Under the pieces are notes generated by a model that made no database searches, was not told where the DNA came from, and worked only from the letters and a program-made list of their open reading frames with translations. This document shows positions 7,321 to 8,761 of a DNA stretch of 8,761 bases, one piece after another. Made by a program: the position numbers and the translations under genes. How positions within the stretch are numbered: position 1 is the first letter of the stretch; each line of letters starts with the position of its first letter. Origin of the DNA: Betaproteobacteria bacterium TMED156 (GTDB taxonomy: Bacteria > Pseudomonadota > Gammaproteobacteria > Burkholderiales > Burkholderiaceae_A); the NCBI GenBank assembly GCA_002171155.1, contig NHHF01000014.1:1-8761 (forward strand), in the 5' to 3' direction.

Positions 7321-8181
7321 ATGAATATTCGTAAATTAAAAATCATTCTCATAGTTTTATCGTTGGTCTATTTTAAATTTCTTTATGCTAATAAAGTTCC
7401 TTTAGAAAAGCTTAGTCAGGTTAGAGAAGAAGCAAGCATAGCATTAGAAAATAAAGATTTTGAAAAAGCGTTTGAAGCTTATAGTTACATTTCTATACAA
7501 TATCCTGATGACCTTTTAGTGGCAAATGATATGGCAGTCATACTTGCGGGTATGGGAAGACTCGAAGAAGCGCGAAACATCCTTGAACAAGCGATAGTTA
7601 ATAACGATACTCTGGGTTCTCCTTTTTTAAACCTTAGAGAAATTTTATCTAGACAAGCATCAATTTCTTACACAAAGGCTCTGAATAGGGACCCTCCGAC
7701 AAGTGTTTTAGCCCTAAAGTCTGAGGGCCTTGATGCTATTAAGAGAAAAGATGAAATTATAATTTCCAAAGAAAAAACAGTTGATTCTGATAAAACTCTC
7801 CCTGATTTAGGTACTGATGTACCTACCTCACTGGTCGAAAATATTGAGGAAGATATCAAAGCTCTCCTGTTAAGTTGGTCAGAAGCATGGTCAAGAAAAG
7901 AATTTGACTCTTATATAAGTTTTTACAGTGATAATTTCAAAAATAAAAGGTTTAAATCAAAATTATCGTGGTCAAAGTATAGGAAACCAAGGGTGTTGAA
8001 AAAAGGCACTATAAGAGTGAAAATTGTCAATCCAAGAGTTACAATGATTACAGATGATTTGTATGAGGTTATTTTTACTCAAAAATATAAATCTTCAAAT
8101 TTAAGACTTAGTACCACTAAAAAAATGAGATTTCAAAAAACATCTGGTGGATGGAAAATTACTTTTGAGGGAACCAATTAA
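7321..8181 (+). CDS. Exported TPR protein with C-terminal NTF2-like (Cds6-type) domain
   Basis: No precise function is recognised. Residues 1-23 form a probable Sec signal peptide: a basic start (MNIRKLK), a hydrophobic core IILIVLSLVYFKF, and likely cleavage after LYA. Residues about 31-95 contain two TPR-like helix pairs (NKDFEKAFEAYSYISIQYPDD, GMGRLEEARNILEQAI). A charged linker of about 75 residues follows. Residues about 178-284 resemble the NTF2-like domain at the C-terminus of some L,D-transpeptidases (Cds6-type): SWSEAWSRKEFDSYISFYSDNF, then IRVKIVNPRV, VIFTQKY and GGWKITFE. No catalytic YkuD domain is present, so it is more likely an envelope adaptor or binding protein, possibly tied to peptidoglycan. 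It starts 17 bases after fdx with no clear Shine-Dalgarno. It may be cotranscribed with isc, but nothing in the sequence links it to cluster assembly. Confidence 0.85.
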   Translation: MNIRKLKIILIVLSLVYFKFLYANKVPLEKLSQVREEASIALENKDFEKAFEAYSYISIQYPDDLLVANDMAVILAGMGRLEEARNILEQAIVNNDTLGSPFLNLREILSRQASISYTKALNRDPPTSVLALKSEGLDAIKRKDEIIISKEKTVDSDKTLPDLGTDVPTSLVENIEEDIKALLLSWSEAWSRKEFDSYISFYSDNFKNKRFKSKLSWSKYRKPRVLKKGTIRVKIVNPRVTMITDDLYEVIFTQKYKSSNLRLSTTKKMRFQKTSGGWKITFEGTN

Positions 8182-8184
8182 AAA

Positions 8185-8739
8185 TCAAGAACAAATAATC
8201 ATGTCCATTGGGATATCGTATTTATTCGGCTTTATATCCTCCACTTTGCACTCATAATAAGAAATCCCAATTTTTTTTACATCTTTGTCTAGTTTACAAA
8301 GAGTTCGATCATAGTACCCTCCACCATAACCTAGTCGATAATTTTTTGAATCAAACCCCACACATGGAATAATTACTATCTTTGGTTTTATTCGTTTTGA
8401 ATTTATTGGTGGTATGGGAATATTGAAAATACCTTTTTCTAACTTTGTATCTAACTTCCATTCTAAAAAAACCATCGGTTTGTTTTTTTTTAAAATTACT
8501 GGAATGCAAGCTTTTCTATCATCTTTCTTTGATATCCATTCGGTTATGACCGGAACTGGATTGAATTCACCTTTTATTGGCAAATAAAATGCTAAAGGAT
8601 TTTCATTCTGAGATAATACGTTAAGTAGACTTTTTGATATTTTTCTGTCGATTTTTAATTTCTTATCATTGTTGAGTGAGGCTCTAATTGTTAGCAGTTT
8701 TTCTCTTAGTGTTAATTTAGAGTTATCTTGATTAGTCAT
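8185..8739 (-). CDS. ygfA: 5-formyltetrahydrofolate cyclo-ligase (5,10-methenyltetrahydrofolate synthetase)
   Basis: The enzyme uses ATP to convert 5-formyltetrahydrofolate to 5,10-methenyltetrahydrofolate, returning this storage form to the one-carbon pool. The E. coli gene is also called fau. The 184-residue protein has an N-terminal basic helix (LREKLLTIRASL, 11-22), the segment FYLPIKGEFNPVPVI (51-65), and the diagnostic C-terminal loop GFDSKNYRLGYGGGYYDRTL (128-147), which binds nucleotide and folate. It ends DIPMDMIICS, like relatives. The start is ATG at 8739-8737. Only 22 bases remain upstream in the window and no Shine-Dalgarno is visible in them. Any 6S RNA gene, which neighbours this gene in many proteobacteria, would lie beyond the right edge. 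It is convergent with the TPR gene and only 3 bases separate the two stop codons. Confidence 0.95.
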   Translation of the reverse strand: MTNQDNSKLTLREKLLTIRASLNNDKKLKIDRKISKSLLNVLSQNENPLAFYLPIKGEFNPVPVITEWISKKDDRKACIPVILKKNKPMVFLEWKLDTKLEKGIFNIPIPPINSKRIKPKIVIIPCVGFDSKNYRLGYGGGYYDRTLCKLDKDVKKIGISYYECKVEDIKPNKYDIPMDMIICS

Positions 8740-8761
8740 TATAATTTATTTAGTTTTAAAA

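Noticed and set aside
1..8761. CRISPR array, insertion sequence, tRNA or phage-like region
   Set aside because: I saw no regularly spaced repeats, transposase-like proteins, terminal inverted repeats or tRNA-like folds. Nearly all bases are accounted for by housekeeping genes.

Overview
The window is AT-rich and tightly packed. It carries the end of a DNA-repair gene, a complete ISC iron-sulfur cluster assembly operon, and two accessory genes. The order uvrB / low-molecular-weight phosphatase / iscR-iscS-iscU-iscA-hscB-hscA-fdx is, from memory, a familiar betaproteobacterial arrangement. The protein sequences, such as the IscS C-terminus ending in IQWAAH, also fit Betaproteobacteria. High AT content, short intergenic gaps and overlapping genes suggest a streamlined, possibly free-living aquatic lineage. 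That placement is inference, because no rRNA or other taxonomic marker is present.

Layout. Positions 2-1333 hold the C-terminal two thirds of UvrB, cut by the left edge. Positions 1369-1911 hold a low-molecular-weight protein tyrosine phosphatase. Positions 1912-2019 are the only intergenic gap over 100 bases. This gap contains a 10-bp dyad, a clear sigma-70 -10 box, a probable IscR operator over that box, and a small palindrome next to the iscR ribosome binding site. From 2020 to 7303 run iscR, iscS, iscU, iscA, hscB, hscA and fdx, all on the + strand. Gaps are 0-33 bases, and iscA/hscB and hscB/hscA overlap. Positions 7321-8181 encode an exported TPR plus NTF2-like protein. Positions 8185-8739 on the - strand encode 5-formyltetrahydrofolate cyclo-ligase, convergent with the previous gene and only 3 bases from it.

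How the genes work together. IscS takes sulfur from cysteine and passes it to the scaffold IscU. Fdx supplies electrons. HscB brings loaded IscU to the Hsp70 HscA, which recognises the LPPVK motif and drives cluster release. IscA is an A-type carrier. IscR carries a cluster on C92/C98/C104/H107 and should repress the operon when clusters are plentiful, probably through the site at 1966-1990. All key catalytic and ligand residues are present.

I see no new biological system here. The points worth a second look are the structure of the isc promoter region, the loss of the extra cysteine (position 46) in Fdx, the absence of iscX, an N-terminal extension on the phosphatase, several GTG starts, and the near-abutting convergent gene ends.
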